This document shows positions 18,098 through 23,363 of a stretch of DNA of 23,363 nt, one piece after another. Every line of letters starts with the position of its first letter. Position 1 is the stretch's first letter. Origin of the DNA: CAZGUH01 sp964529005 (GTDB lineage Bacteria > Actinomycetota > Acidimicrobiia > Acidimicrobiales > Ilumatobacteraceae); contig CAZGUH010000053.1 of NCBI GenBank assembly GCA_964529005.1, forward strand, positions 1-23,363, read 5' to 3'. The translations under genes and the position numbers were made by a program. The notes below the pieces were generated by a model. The model was not told where the DNA came from. It searched no databases and saw only the letters and a program-made list of their open reading frames with translations.

Positions 18098-18136
18098 GCA
18101 GCTGGCCGGCGCGGATGGGGGGCGCCGGCCAGCTGC
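18098..18136 (+). terminator. Perfect 15-bp hairpin after the cyclic-di-GMP gene
   Basis: GCAGCTGGCCGGCGC (18098-18112) and its exact complement (18122-18136) flank a 9-nt loop, starting 19 nt after the stop codon. No T-tract follows, as is common for actinobacterial hairpin terminators. Being symmetrical, it could also stop minus-strand transcripts such as a 6C RNA read-through. Confidence 0.75.
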
Positions 18137-18192
18137 GAGGATCCGCCGCGATCGCGAATTCTTCGCCAGGGTCTGGCCTTCTGTGACACGTT

Positions 18193-18215
18193 GTGTGGCA
18201 AGCTGTGCTTGACAC
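18193..18215. other. Bulged hairpin next to the 6C RNA candidate
   Basis: GTGT-GG-CAAG, loop CTGTG, CTTG-ACAC: eight base pairs with a 2-nt bulge on one side. On the minus strand it lies 6 nt after the second 6C hairpin, so it may be the 3' end or terminator of that RNA. It contains no T-tract, and its short stem makes chance possible. Confidence 0.35.
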
Positions 18216-18220
18216 TCTCC

Positions 18221-18300
18221 GTGGTCACGTCCGGCTTGGAAATGGGGGGAGCCGGAGCGTGACCATCGGCGTACGGGGGGTTGATGCCCGGTACGACCGG
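18221..18300 (-). ncRNA. 6C RNA candidate (actinobacterial small RNA, B11-like)
   Basis: On the minus strand two hairpins follow each other with a single nucleotide between. The first (18299-18267) pairs CGGTCGTAC with GTACGCCG around a loop containing CCCCCC. It has 8 bp with one bulged base. The second (18265-18222) pairs TGGTCACG-C-TCCGGCT with AGCCGGA-CGTGACCA, 15 bp with one bulge, and its 13-nt loop begins CCCCCC. Two hairpins each exposing at least six cytosines define the 6C RNA family of Actinobacteria; the M. tuberculosis member is the sRNA B11. The C-rich loops are thought to pair with G-rich ribosome-binding sites. It is antisense-oriented to both flanking genes. Exact ends are unknown and may reach into 18300-18334 (5') or 18193-18215 (3'). 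Confidence 0.8.
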
Positions 18301-18334
18301 ATGTGTGACCGGGAAAATCGAGAAGTCACACATC
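18300..18334. other. Perfect 10-bp inverted repeat abutting the 6C RNA
   Basis: GATGTGTGAC (18300-18309) and GTCACACATC (18325-18334) are exact complements separated by 15 nt. The repeat touches the first 6C hairpin with no gap and lies 58 nt before the sigma-factor ATG. It may be a 5' hairpin of the 6C transcript, an operator over the 6C promoter, or an upstream regulatory site of the sigma operon. Confidence 0.6.
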
Positions 18335-18392
18335 TGCGGCGCGCGGGCATTACGGGGCACCCGGTTTCTCGATCGACGCCAGGCACTCACCC

Positions 18393-18944
18393 ATGACCCC
18401 CGCCGACTCCCCCCGACACGACGTCCGTGCCGAGCACTTCCCGAACTTCGTGCGCAAGCACGAACCGGCGCTGCGCGCCTTCGTCAGCCGGCGGGTGGCG
18501 GGAATCGCGAACCCCGACGACATCGCGCAGGACGTGTTCATGGTGGCGTGGCACCGGTTCGACCACATCACCACGAGCGTTCCGCCCTCGAGCGAGCTGG
18601 CGTGGCTGTGCGGCGTGGCGATCCGCATGCGGTCGCACGAGCTGCGCGCCGCCGGTCGGCGGTCGCGCACCACCGAGCGCTACGCGACCGACCGCAGCCG
18701 TCCCGAGCACGAACGCCAGCTGCGCGACACCTTCGGCTCGATCGAGGCCCGTGACCTGGTCGAGCGCATCCTCGCCCAGCTGAACGACGACGACCGCACC
18801 GTCCTGCTGGCGGTGCTGTGGGACGAGATGACCACCGACGAGGTGGCTGTCATGCTCGGGTGCAGCCCACAGGCCGCCCGCAAACGCATCTCCCGCGCGT
18901 ACCAACGCGCACGCCAATTGCAGCGAGGAGAGGCGGCGCAATGA
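18393..18944 (+). CDS. ECF-type RNA polymerase sigma factor
   Basis: The 183-residue product has only sigma regions 2 and 4. Region 2 (about 15-90) includes LRAFVSRRVAGIANPDDIAQDVFMVAW, the -10-recognition and core-binding helix set. Region 4 (about 120-180) includes LNDDDRTVLLAVLWDEM, then the helix-turn-helix TTDEVAVMLGCSPQAARKRISRAYQRA for -35 recognition. Length is typical of group IV sigma factors. The ATG at 18393 has no good ribosome-binding site. It overlaps the next gene as ATGA, the usual sigma/anti-sigma arrangement. It presumably directs RNA polymerase to a small stress or envelope regulon when released; the stimulus is unknown. I could not find a confident self-type promoter in its own upstream region. 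Confidence 0.9.
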   Translation: MTPADSPRHDVRAEHFPNFVRKHEPALRAFVSRRVAGIANPDDIAQDVFMVAWHRFDHITTSVPPSSELAWLCGVAIRMRSHELRAAGRRSRTTERYATDRSRPEHERQLRDTFGSIEARDLVERILAQLNDDDRTVLLAVLWDEMTTDEVAVMLGCSPQAARKRISRAYQRARQLQRGEAAQ

Positions 18945-19783
18945 ACGAGCACGACGAGGACATCATCGAGCTGATCCGCGCCGCCAACCCGTTCCCCTCT
19001 GTCGAGGACGTTCCGGCGCGTACGTACGACCTCGATGCGTTCATCGAGTCGGTCATGACGGGTGCTCGCGCGGCGTCGCCCGACGTCGTGCGAGAACTGA
19101 ACGAGCAGCGCCGTCGTCGAAGCCGCAGGCGCGGCGGGCTGATCATCGCCGGCGCAGCGATCCTCGGCACGACCAGCGCTGCTGCCGCCTACGTCGTGAC
19201 CCGCGATCAGCCATCGGAGCCGGCCGCTCTCGTCAGCTGCCACGCGGACGAGCGGTTCCCGGGTGCCGCGCTGGCCCTGGAACCCAGCGCCGACGATCCG
19301 ATCGCCCGCTGCACGGAGGCGTGGCGGGAGGGACGGCTGCCGAACCCGGACGAGCCGTCGGCTCCACGCGCCGAGGCCCCCGCGCTCATCGCCTGCACCG
19401 GCCCGGGCCTCGGCGTCAACGTGTTCCCGAGCAGCGACCCTGAGCTGTGCCAGCGGCTGGGCATGGTGACCGCCGAGGTTCGCCTCGACGACGACGGGCA
19501 GGCGGTCGTCGAACTCCAGGACCGGCTGATCGCGGCGACATACCCGGACTGCGTCAGCAGTGAGGACGCAGCGGCGGAAGCGCAACGGACGATCGACGAT
19601 CTGGGTGTCGACGGCTGGACCATCGAGGTGATCCCGCCGGAACGCGACAGCCAGGCGTGCGCTCGGGTGGCGGTCGACGCGGAGACCCGGACCGTCCGGC
19701 TCGTGCCGACGGATCCGATTCCGTCACCCGCCACAGCCAAACCATCGACGGCGGAGGCGTCGACCTCGGAGTCGGCGTCGTAG
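18941..19783 (+). CDS. Single-pass membrane protein, probable anti-sigma factor
   Basis: The product is 280 residues, starting at ATG 18941 with a good GGAGAGG site 7 nt upstream; the start overlaps the sigma-factor stop. The N-terminal 64 residues are cytosolic and end in a basic stretch (RRRRSRRR). One membrane helix lies at about 65-87. The rest is outside the cell and has at least six cysteines (in SCHADE, RCTEAW, IACTG, LCQRL, DCVSS, ACARV), consistent with disulfides, then a Ser/Thr/Ala/Pro-rich tail. The usual zinc anti-sigma HxxxCxxC motif is absent. The position, topology and overlap support an anti-sigma role, in which the cytosolic segment holds the sigma factor until an outside signal acts. 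No domain name is recognised, so the function is inferred from context. Confidence 0.65.
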   Translation: MNEHDEDIIELIRAANPFPSVEDVPARTYDLDAFIESVMTGARAASPDVVRELNEQRRRRSRRRGGLIIAGAAILGTTSAAAAYVVTRDQPSEPAALVSCHADERFPGAALALEPSADDPIARCTEAWREGRLPNPDEPSAPRAEAPALIACTGPGLGVNVFPSSDPELCQRLGMVTAEVRLDDDGQAVVELQDRLIAATYPDCVSSEDAAAEAQRTIDDLGVDGWTIEVIPPERDSQACARVAVDAETRTVRLVPTDPIPSPATAKPSTAEASTSESAS

Positions 19784-19787
19784 GAGA

Positions 19788-19808
19788 TCTGCCGGACGAT
19801 CCGGCAGA
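19788..19808 (+). terminator. 9-bp hairpin just after the anti-sigma gene
   Basis: TCTGCCGGA and TCCGGCAGA are perfect complements around a CGA loop, starting 5 nt after the stop codon. No T-tract follows. It probably ends or attenuates the sigma/anti-sigma transcript before the secreted-protein gene, or shields the 3' end of a processed message. Confidence 0.6.
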
Positions 19809-19860
19809 GCACCACCACCACACGGGCGCGAGCACGCGTCCCGACAACAGAGGGGGCACA

Positions 19861-20403
19861 TTGAACATCCGTTTCCGCCATGCGGCCAGCGCTGCGATCG
19901 GCGTCATCGTCTCTGCCGCGTTCGTCGGCGCTCCGCTGGGAGCGTCCGGCGCGTCCGCTGACGACGAGCCGGTGCTGGCCTATTTCGAAGGTGAATGGAT
20001 CGACCTCAGCGAAGGCTGGGGAGAGGCCACTGCCTGCCACGTCGACGAATCCGGCGTCGTCTGCTTCCGCACCCAGGCCGAGCTCGACGAGGCCTATCCC
20101 GAAGACGAGGGCGACGGCGGCGAGATGTCGCTGATGATGACGTGCTCCAGCACGTTGCGGCTCTACTCGAACACGTCGTACGGCGGGCTGCTGCTCGCCC
20201 TCGACACACAGGGCCTCGTCATCAACCTCGGCACCTACGGCTTCAGCAACATCGTCAGCAGCTACAAGGTCGGCGCCTGCGGCTCGTGGTTCTACGACGG
20301 CATCGGCACCGGTCAGTACCCGGGCAACACCTCGGCCGGCGCGCAGGCGTCGTCGATGCTGCCCGGCTGGGACAACCGGATCAGCAGCGTCTTCATCTGG
20401 TAG
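19861..20403 (+). CDS. Secreted beta/gamma-crystallin- or peptidase inhibitor I36-like protein
   Basis: The product is 180 residues from a TTG start at 19861. The start is chosen because AGGGGG (19851-19856) lies 4 nt upstream and a complete signal peptide follows (RFRH, a hydrophobic core, cleavage near GASA/DDEP at about residue 35). No ATG or GTG fits. The mature protein has an acidic N-terminal part with two cysteines, then a Greek-key-like segment: LRLYSNTSYGGLLLAL, INLGTYGFSNIVSSYKV and the closing WDNRISSVFIW. This pattern is that of secreted actinobacterial I36 / beta-gamma crystallin domains (YxNxxYGG and NDxxSS-type ends). It could be a protease inhibitor or a calcium-stabilised envelope protein. 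It follows the sigma pair by 77 nt and may belong to its regulon. Confidence 0.72.
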   Translation: MNIRFRHAASAAIGVIVSAAFVGAPLGASGASADDEPVLAYFEGEWIDLSEGWGEATACHVDESGVVCFRTQAELDEAYPEDEGDGGEMSLMMTCSSTLRLYSNTSYGGLLLALDTQGLVINLGTYGFSNIVSSYKVGACGSWFYDGIGTGQYPGNTSAGAQASSMLPGWDNRISSVFIW

Positions 20404-20454
20404 CCACCGCTGGTAGCACTGCGCCCCGTGTCGGAGTGCCCGTGAGTTTGCGGG

Positions 20455-21660
20455 TCACGCGCTCTCCGGCACAGGGCGGCTGCGCTCGAGCGCTCCGGCG
20501 AGCGCCGCGATGGCCACCGCGGCGACGGGCACGATCACGAGCGCGACACGCAAGTTGACGAGGTCGCCGAGCGATCCGGCGAGCGGCGCGGCGACGAGGA
20601 AGCCGAGCCGTCCCATCCAGGCGACGACCGTGACGCCGTATCCGGTGGGGACGTCCGGCATGTTTCCCGCCGCGTGGAAGGCGAGCGGGAAGAGCGGTGC
20701 GGCGCCGACGCCGGCGCAGGCGAATCCGGCGACGATCGACGCGGTGGTCCCGATCGCCAGGCCGGCGCCCATCCCCACCGCGATCACCACGGCCCCGGCG
20801 CGCGCCACTGCGACGGCTCCGACCCGATCGACCACACGGTCGGCGACGAAGCGTCCAGCGGTCATCGCGCTCTGGAAGGCGACGTACCCCATCCCGGCCA
20901 CCGCAGGCGACGCGCCGGCCTCCGTGCGCAGCAGGACGGCGCCCCAGGACTGTGGCGCGTCCTCGATCACCGCGCTCAGCACCACCAAGGCACCGACGAG
21001 CGCCAGCGCCAGCCGGCGCGGCGAGCGCGCAGCGGTCGGCGCTGCGTGGGCACGCGGCTCGCCACGATCGGCGTCGTCGTGGCCGGGAAGAAGGTAGCGG
21101 TCGACGGCGATCGCCACGCATCCGACGATCGCGGCGGCGACGCCGAGGTGCGTGCCGAGGCCGACGCCGGCGCCCGCGGCCACCGCGCCGGCCACGCCCC
21201 CGACGACCGCGCCGACGCTCCACAAGCCGTGCAACCCATTGATGATCGACCGCCCGACAAGGCGCTGGACCCGCAACGCATGCGCATTGGTCGACACGTC
21301 CATCCACGAGTCGAGCACGCCCAGCACGCAGAACGTCGCGGCGAGCGCTCCCCACCCCGGAGCGAGCGCGAAGCACGGCAGGGTGGCGGCAAAGCCGACC
21401 CCGCACGCGACGGCGAGACGCCCGCTGCCAACCCGGTCGATCAGCCATGCCGCGACCGGGCCCGACAGCAGGGCGCCGACCGGCATCGCCGCGACCGCCA
21501 CGCCGAGCGCGGTGTTGGACAGGCCGAGATCGTCCTTGATCGCCGGCAAGCGGGGAACGACGTTGGCATAGGTGACGGCGTTCAGCAGGAACAGCGCCGC
21601 CACTGCACGCCGTGCGCCGGCGACGCGGCCGGTCGACACGGTGTCCGTCGTGCGGGCCAC
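20455..21660 (-). CDS. Major facilitator superfamily transporter
   Basis: A 401-residue integral membrane protein with about 12 hydrophobic segments in two halves, joined by a hydrophilic loop around residues 200-215 (HDDADRGEPRAHAAPTA). The first half carries RLPAIKDDLGLSNTALG and then a loop 2-3 motif, DRVGSGRLA. This resembles the YbjJ / fucose-permease-like branch of MFS, which includes sugar and drug/metabolite exporters; the substrate is not predictable. The start GTG 21660 is 25 nt after the lipoprotein stop on the same strand. It has no Shine-Dalgarno site at proper distance but has TAGCGT 7 nt upstream, so it may be both in the lipoprotein operon and have its own leaderless start. 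It is convergent with the crystallin-like gene. Confidence 0.85.
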   Translation of the reverse strand: MARTTDTVSTGRVAGARRAVAALFLLNAVTYANVVPRLPAIKDDLGLSNTALGVAVAAMPVGALLSGPVAAWLIDRVGSGRLAVACGVGFAATLPCFALAPGWGALAATFCVLGVLDSWMDVSTNAHALRVQRLVGRSIINGLHGLWSVGAVVGGVAGAVAAGAGVGLGTHLGVAAAIVGCVAIAVDRYLLPGHDDADRGEPRAHAAPTAARSPRRLALALVGALVVLSAVIEDAPQSWGAVLLRTEAGASPAVAGMGYVAFQSAMTAGRFVADRVVDRVGAVAVARAGAVVIAVGMGAGLAIGTTASIVAGFACAGVGAAPLFPLAFHAAGNMPDVPTGYGVTVVAWMGRLGFLVAAPLAGSLGDLVNLRVALVIVPVAAVAIAALAGALERSRPVPESA

Positions 21661-21667
21661 CGTGTCG

Positions 21668-21673
21668 ACGCTA
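21668..21673 (-). promoter_or_regulatory. Candidate -10 box for the MFS gene
   Basis: On the minus strand TAGCGT (TAnnnT) ends 7 nt before the GTG start. A GGGAGGG stretch lies further upstream, too far to act as a ribosome-binding site. The pattern suggests leaderless initiation; no -35 is evident. Confidence 0.3.
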
Positions 21674-21685
21674 TCGACCCTCCCG

Positions 21686-23305
21686 TCAGCCGACGGTGAC
21701 GCTGACGACCACTCCGCCCTCGAGCGCGACGTTGATGCGGTCGGAGCGCAGGTCGGCGGTCACGGCGAGGTCCTCGCCGTCGATCGACACGACCCGCAGG
21801 GTCCATCCGGACCCGGCCGCCAGGCGGGCGGCCTCCTCCTCGGTGAGCCCGATGACGTCGGGGGCCTCCGCCGCACCGCTGGCGGGCGTCGACTCGCCGG
21901 GCACCGGCTGGGGATCGACGACGGTGTCGTCGACGGGCGCCTCGGGATAGACCAGGTAGTCCTCGGTGACCGCGGCGACCGTGGCGACGATGCCGTCGGC
22001 GTTCGTGTAGGTGTAGGCCGGCAGCAGCCACACCGTGTTGTCCACGTCCCAGACGACCGTCAGATCCTGCCGCACACCGGTGATCGACACCTCGATCGGC
22101 TCGGCATCCCCGGGATCGATCGGCTCGACCGGCCGGTCGACGTCGACGTCGGCCGGATCGGCCGGCGTGGTGTCGCCCGCGACGGTGTCAGGCGCGACGG
22201 TGTCCGGCGCGTCGGTCACGGGGGTGTCGGCCGTACCGCTGTCGGACGGGGCAGTCTCGGGCGGGACGGCCTCCACGGCGGGCTCGGCCGCGGGCTCGAC
22301 GGCGGCGCCGCTCTCCGCTGCGGCGGTGGCATCACCGTCGACGGCGAGGACGTCACCCCGCCACCACATCTCCTGCGCGTTCAGCCGCTCGACGCCGTCG
22401 GCGACGCTGATCAGCGGATACTCCCCCACGGCCGTCGGCGTCGCCAAGGAACCTCCGGCCCAGGTGACCGCGCCGTCGCCGCCGAAGCCGAGCGAGGTGG
22501 CGAGCGGCGAGCGGAGCCCGTCCAGCAACGGGAACGCGGTGACGTAGCGGCCCCACTCGTCGCCGTCGACCTGGAGCTCGAACGCGGCCAGGTCGAAGCC
22601 GGCGGCCTCGAGCAGTTCTCCGGCTCGTGCGAGGGCCTGCTCGGCGGTCGGCACGTTCTCGGGCGGCGTCGGCGGCGGGCAGTGGACCGCGCTGTCGCCG
22701 CCGCCCTCGCCGTCCACCGGAAGCGGCTCGATCGACACCGCGTCGGCCGGCGCTTCTGGATCGCTCATCACCTCGACACAGGCCGGCGCCTCAGGACCGG
22801 CCGCCCATGCCGGGCTGTAGTACCAATCGAGCGTCGGTGACGACGGGAACGTGATCGACGGCGCCGTGCCGTCGGTGGGGCCGGCTCGCCAGCCGCCGCC
22901 TTCGGTGGCGGGCACCTCGACCAGCGCGTCGGTGATGCCGAACGCCCGGGCGATGGTCTCCATGCGCGCCGGGTCGACCGCGCCGGCGTCGATGCGCCAC
23001 GCGGTCGCGACGCCGGGCAAAGCCGGCAGCTCGCCGGTGATCGTGTAGTGGATCCAGGCGATCCGCAGCATCGCGTCGTCGGCCGCGACCGAGGCGTCCG
23101 CGCTTTCCGGCGTGGCCGAGCTGCGGGCGCTCACCGACGGCGGCACGCCCGCAGCCTTGATCGGCGGCAACGACGGCGACGCGGTGACGGCCGTATCGCT
23201 GTCGCTGATCGACGGTCCGCTGTCGCCGCAGGCTGCGACCGACATCAGGCCCGCCACGCACGCGCCGAGCGCGAAGGACACCCTGCGAGACATCACGTTG
23301 CTCAT
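21686..23305 (-). CDS. Lipoprotein of unknown function with I78-like C-terminal domain
   Basis: The product is 539 residues. ATG 23305 is chosen because GGAG lies 5 nt upstream; a GTG at 23311 overlaps that site, and an ATG at 23293 is possible. The signal peptide ends in a lipobox, SVAAC, with lipidated C26, so the protein should be anchored on the outer face of the membrane. A large N-terminal region (about 80-330) is of no family I can name. It is followed by an acidic Pro/Thr/Asp-rich linker (about 330-400), then a segment with WLLPAYTYTNADG. The last 50 residues (GLTEEEAARLAAGSGW, DGED, RINVALEGGVVVSV) closely resemble the peptidase inhibitor I78 fold. It runs into the MFS gene 25 nt downstream. 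Confidence 0.75.
   Translation of the reverse strand: MSNVMSRRVSFALGACVAGLMSVAACGDSGPSISDSDTAVTASPSLPPIKAAGVPPSVSARSSATPESADASVAADDAMLRIAWIHYTITGELPALPGVATAWRIDAGAVDPARMETIARAFGITDALVEVPATEGGGWRAGPTDGTAPSITFPSSPTLDWYYSPAWAAGPEAPACVEVMSDPEAPADAVSIEPLPVDGEGGGDSAVHCPPPTPPENVPTAEQALARAGELLEAAGFDLAAFELQVDGDEWGRYVTAFPLLDGLRSPLATSLGFGGDGAVTWAGGSLATPTAVGEYPLISVADGVERLNAQEMWWRGDVLAVDGDATAAAESGAAVEPAAEPAVEAVPPETAPSDSGTADTPVTDAPDTVAPDTVAGDTTPADPADVDVDRPVEPIDPGDAEPIEVSITGVRQDLTVVWDVDNTVWLLPAYTYTNADGIVATVAAVTEDYLVYPEAPVDDTVVDPQPVPGESTPASGAAEAPDVIGLTEEEAARLAAGSGWTLRVVSIDGEDLAVTADLRSDRINVALEGGVVVSVTVG
22179..22208 (-). repeat. Two tandem 15-nt units in the lipoprotein linker
   Basis: GCGACGGTGTC plus AGGC or CGGC occurs twice in a row, with a third degenerate unit after. 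It encodes the repeated DTVAPDTVAG-type acidic linker. Such repeats commonly change length by slippage without breaking the frame. Confidence 0.5.
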
Positions 23306-23314
23306 GCCCACTCC

Positions 23315-23341
23315 GACGTCCGCAGATGCCGCCGCGGTTCC
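23315..23341 (-). promoter_or_regulatory. Weak candidate ECF-type promoter before the lipoprotein gene
   Basis: On the minus strand GGAACC (23341-23336) and CGTC (23318-23315) are separated by 17 nt, the layout of many ECF sigma promoters. The -10 ends only 9 nt before the ATG, so transcription would start almost at the start codon and exclude the GGAG ribosome-binding site. This makes the call doubtful. The remaining 22 nt to the window end include CGGGAAAAACC on the minus strand, with nothing else recognised. Confidence 0.2.
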
Positions 23342-23363
23342 ACGTCGCGGCTGGTTTTTCCCG

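Larger units (their letters stand above)
18080..18392. other. Structured 313-nt intergenic region
   Basis: This is the only gap over 300 nt. In order it holds a 15-bp terminator-like hairpin (18098-18136), a bulged hairpin (18193-18215), two abutting bulged hairpins forming a 6C RNA candidate on the minus strand (18222-18299), and a perfect 10-bp inverted repeat (18300-18334). About 58 nt without obvious structure then lead to the sigma-factor ATG. No convincing coding frame is present. The sigma-factor promoter must lie here or be supplied from upstream; a TTGACA at 18209-18214 has no matching -10 at proper spacing. Confidence 0.8.

Noticed and set aside
18300..18334. CRP-type binding site (TGTGA...TCACA)
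   Set aside because: The half-sites are 17 nt apart rather than 6, so the dyad does not fit the Crp/Fnr geometry.
18190..18392. Riboswitch (cyclic-di-GMP or cyclic-di-AMP type) leading the sigma operon
   Set aside because: No conserved riboswitch core sequence is visible, and the hairpins are explained better by a 6C RNA on the opposite strand.
20441..20459. Terminator hairpin between the convergent crystallin-like and MFS genes
   Set aside because: Only 5 bp (CGTGA/TCACG) with a 9-nt loop, overlapping the MFS stop; too weak.

Overview
The window is very G+C-rich (about 70% by eye) and gene-dense. GTG starts and 4-nt gene overlaps are frequent. It looks like chromosomal DNA of a high-G+C actinobacterium. 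Three things fit the class Acidimicrobiia (Ilumatobacter-like) best: a 6C-type RNA, which is an actinobacterial family; a secreted peptidase carrying the cell-surface repeat common in that class; and a lipoprotein ending in an I78-like domain. The genus is inference. I see no insertion sequence, integrase, phage gene or CRISPR array.

Layout. At the left edge is a truncated tRNA-Cys (GCA, minus strand). It is followed on the plus strand by a class V PLP-dependent enzyme overlapping a YczE/YitT-like membrane protein (105-1945). From 10296 down to 1946 six minus-strand genes run in one direction: bioA, bioF, bioD, the small and large subunits of methylmalonyl-CoA mutase, and the mutase chaperone GTPase MeaB. 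bioB lies divergently just upstream of bioA (10389-11381). Biotin is needed by propionyl-CoA carboxylase, which makes the mutase substrate, so the block joins cofactor supply with propionate/odd-chain carbon use.

Next come a secreted M15 (VanY-like) peptidase with a peptidoglycan-binding domain and three surface repeats, broken by a frameshift in a C5 tract (11408-13875), and an M3 oligoendopeptidase F (13981-15849). On the plus strand is a PAS-PAS-GGDEF-EAL cyclic-di-GMP enzyme (15977-18079), closed by a perfect 15-bp hairpin.

The 313-nt gap at 18080-18392 is the most structured non-coding stretch. It holds that terminator, a small bulged hairpin, two back-to-back hairpins whose minus-strand loops each carry CCCCCC (a 6C RNA candidate), and an abutting 10-bp inverted repeat. 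An ECF sigma factor overlapping a one-pass membrane protein (probable anti-sigma factor) follows. After another perfect hairpin comes a secreted beta/gamma-crystallin or I36-like small protein (to 20403). The right end is a minus-strand pair: a lipoprotein with an I78-like C-terminal domain and an MFS transporter.

The least explained part is 18137-20403: the 6C RNA, the sigma/anti-sigma pair without a zinc motif, and the secreted crystallin-fold protein. Several genes also lack a Shine-Dalgarno site but have a TAnnnT box 6-7 nt before the start codon, suggesting leaderless transcription.
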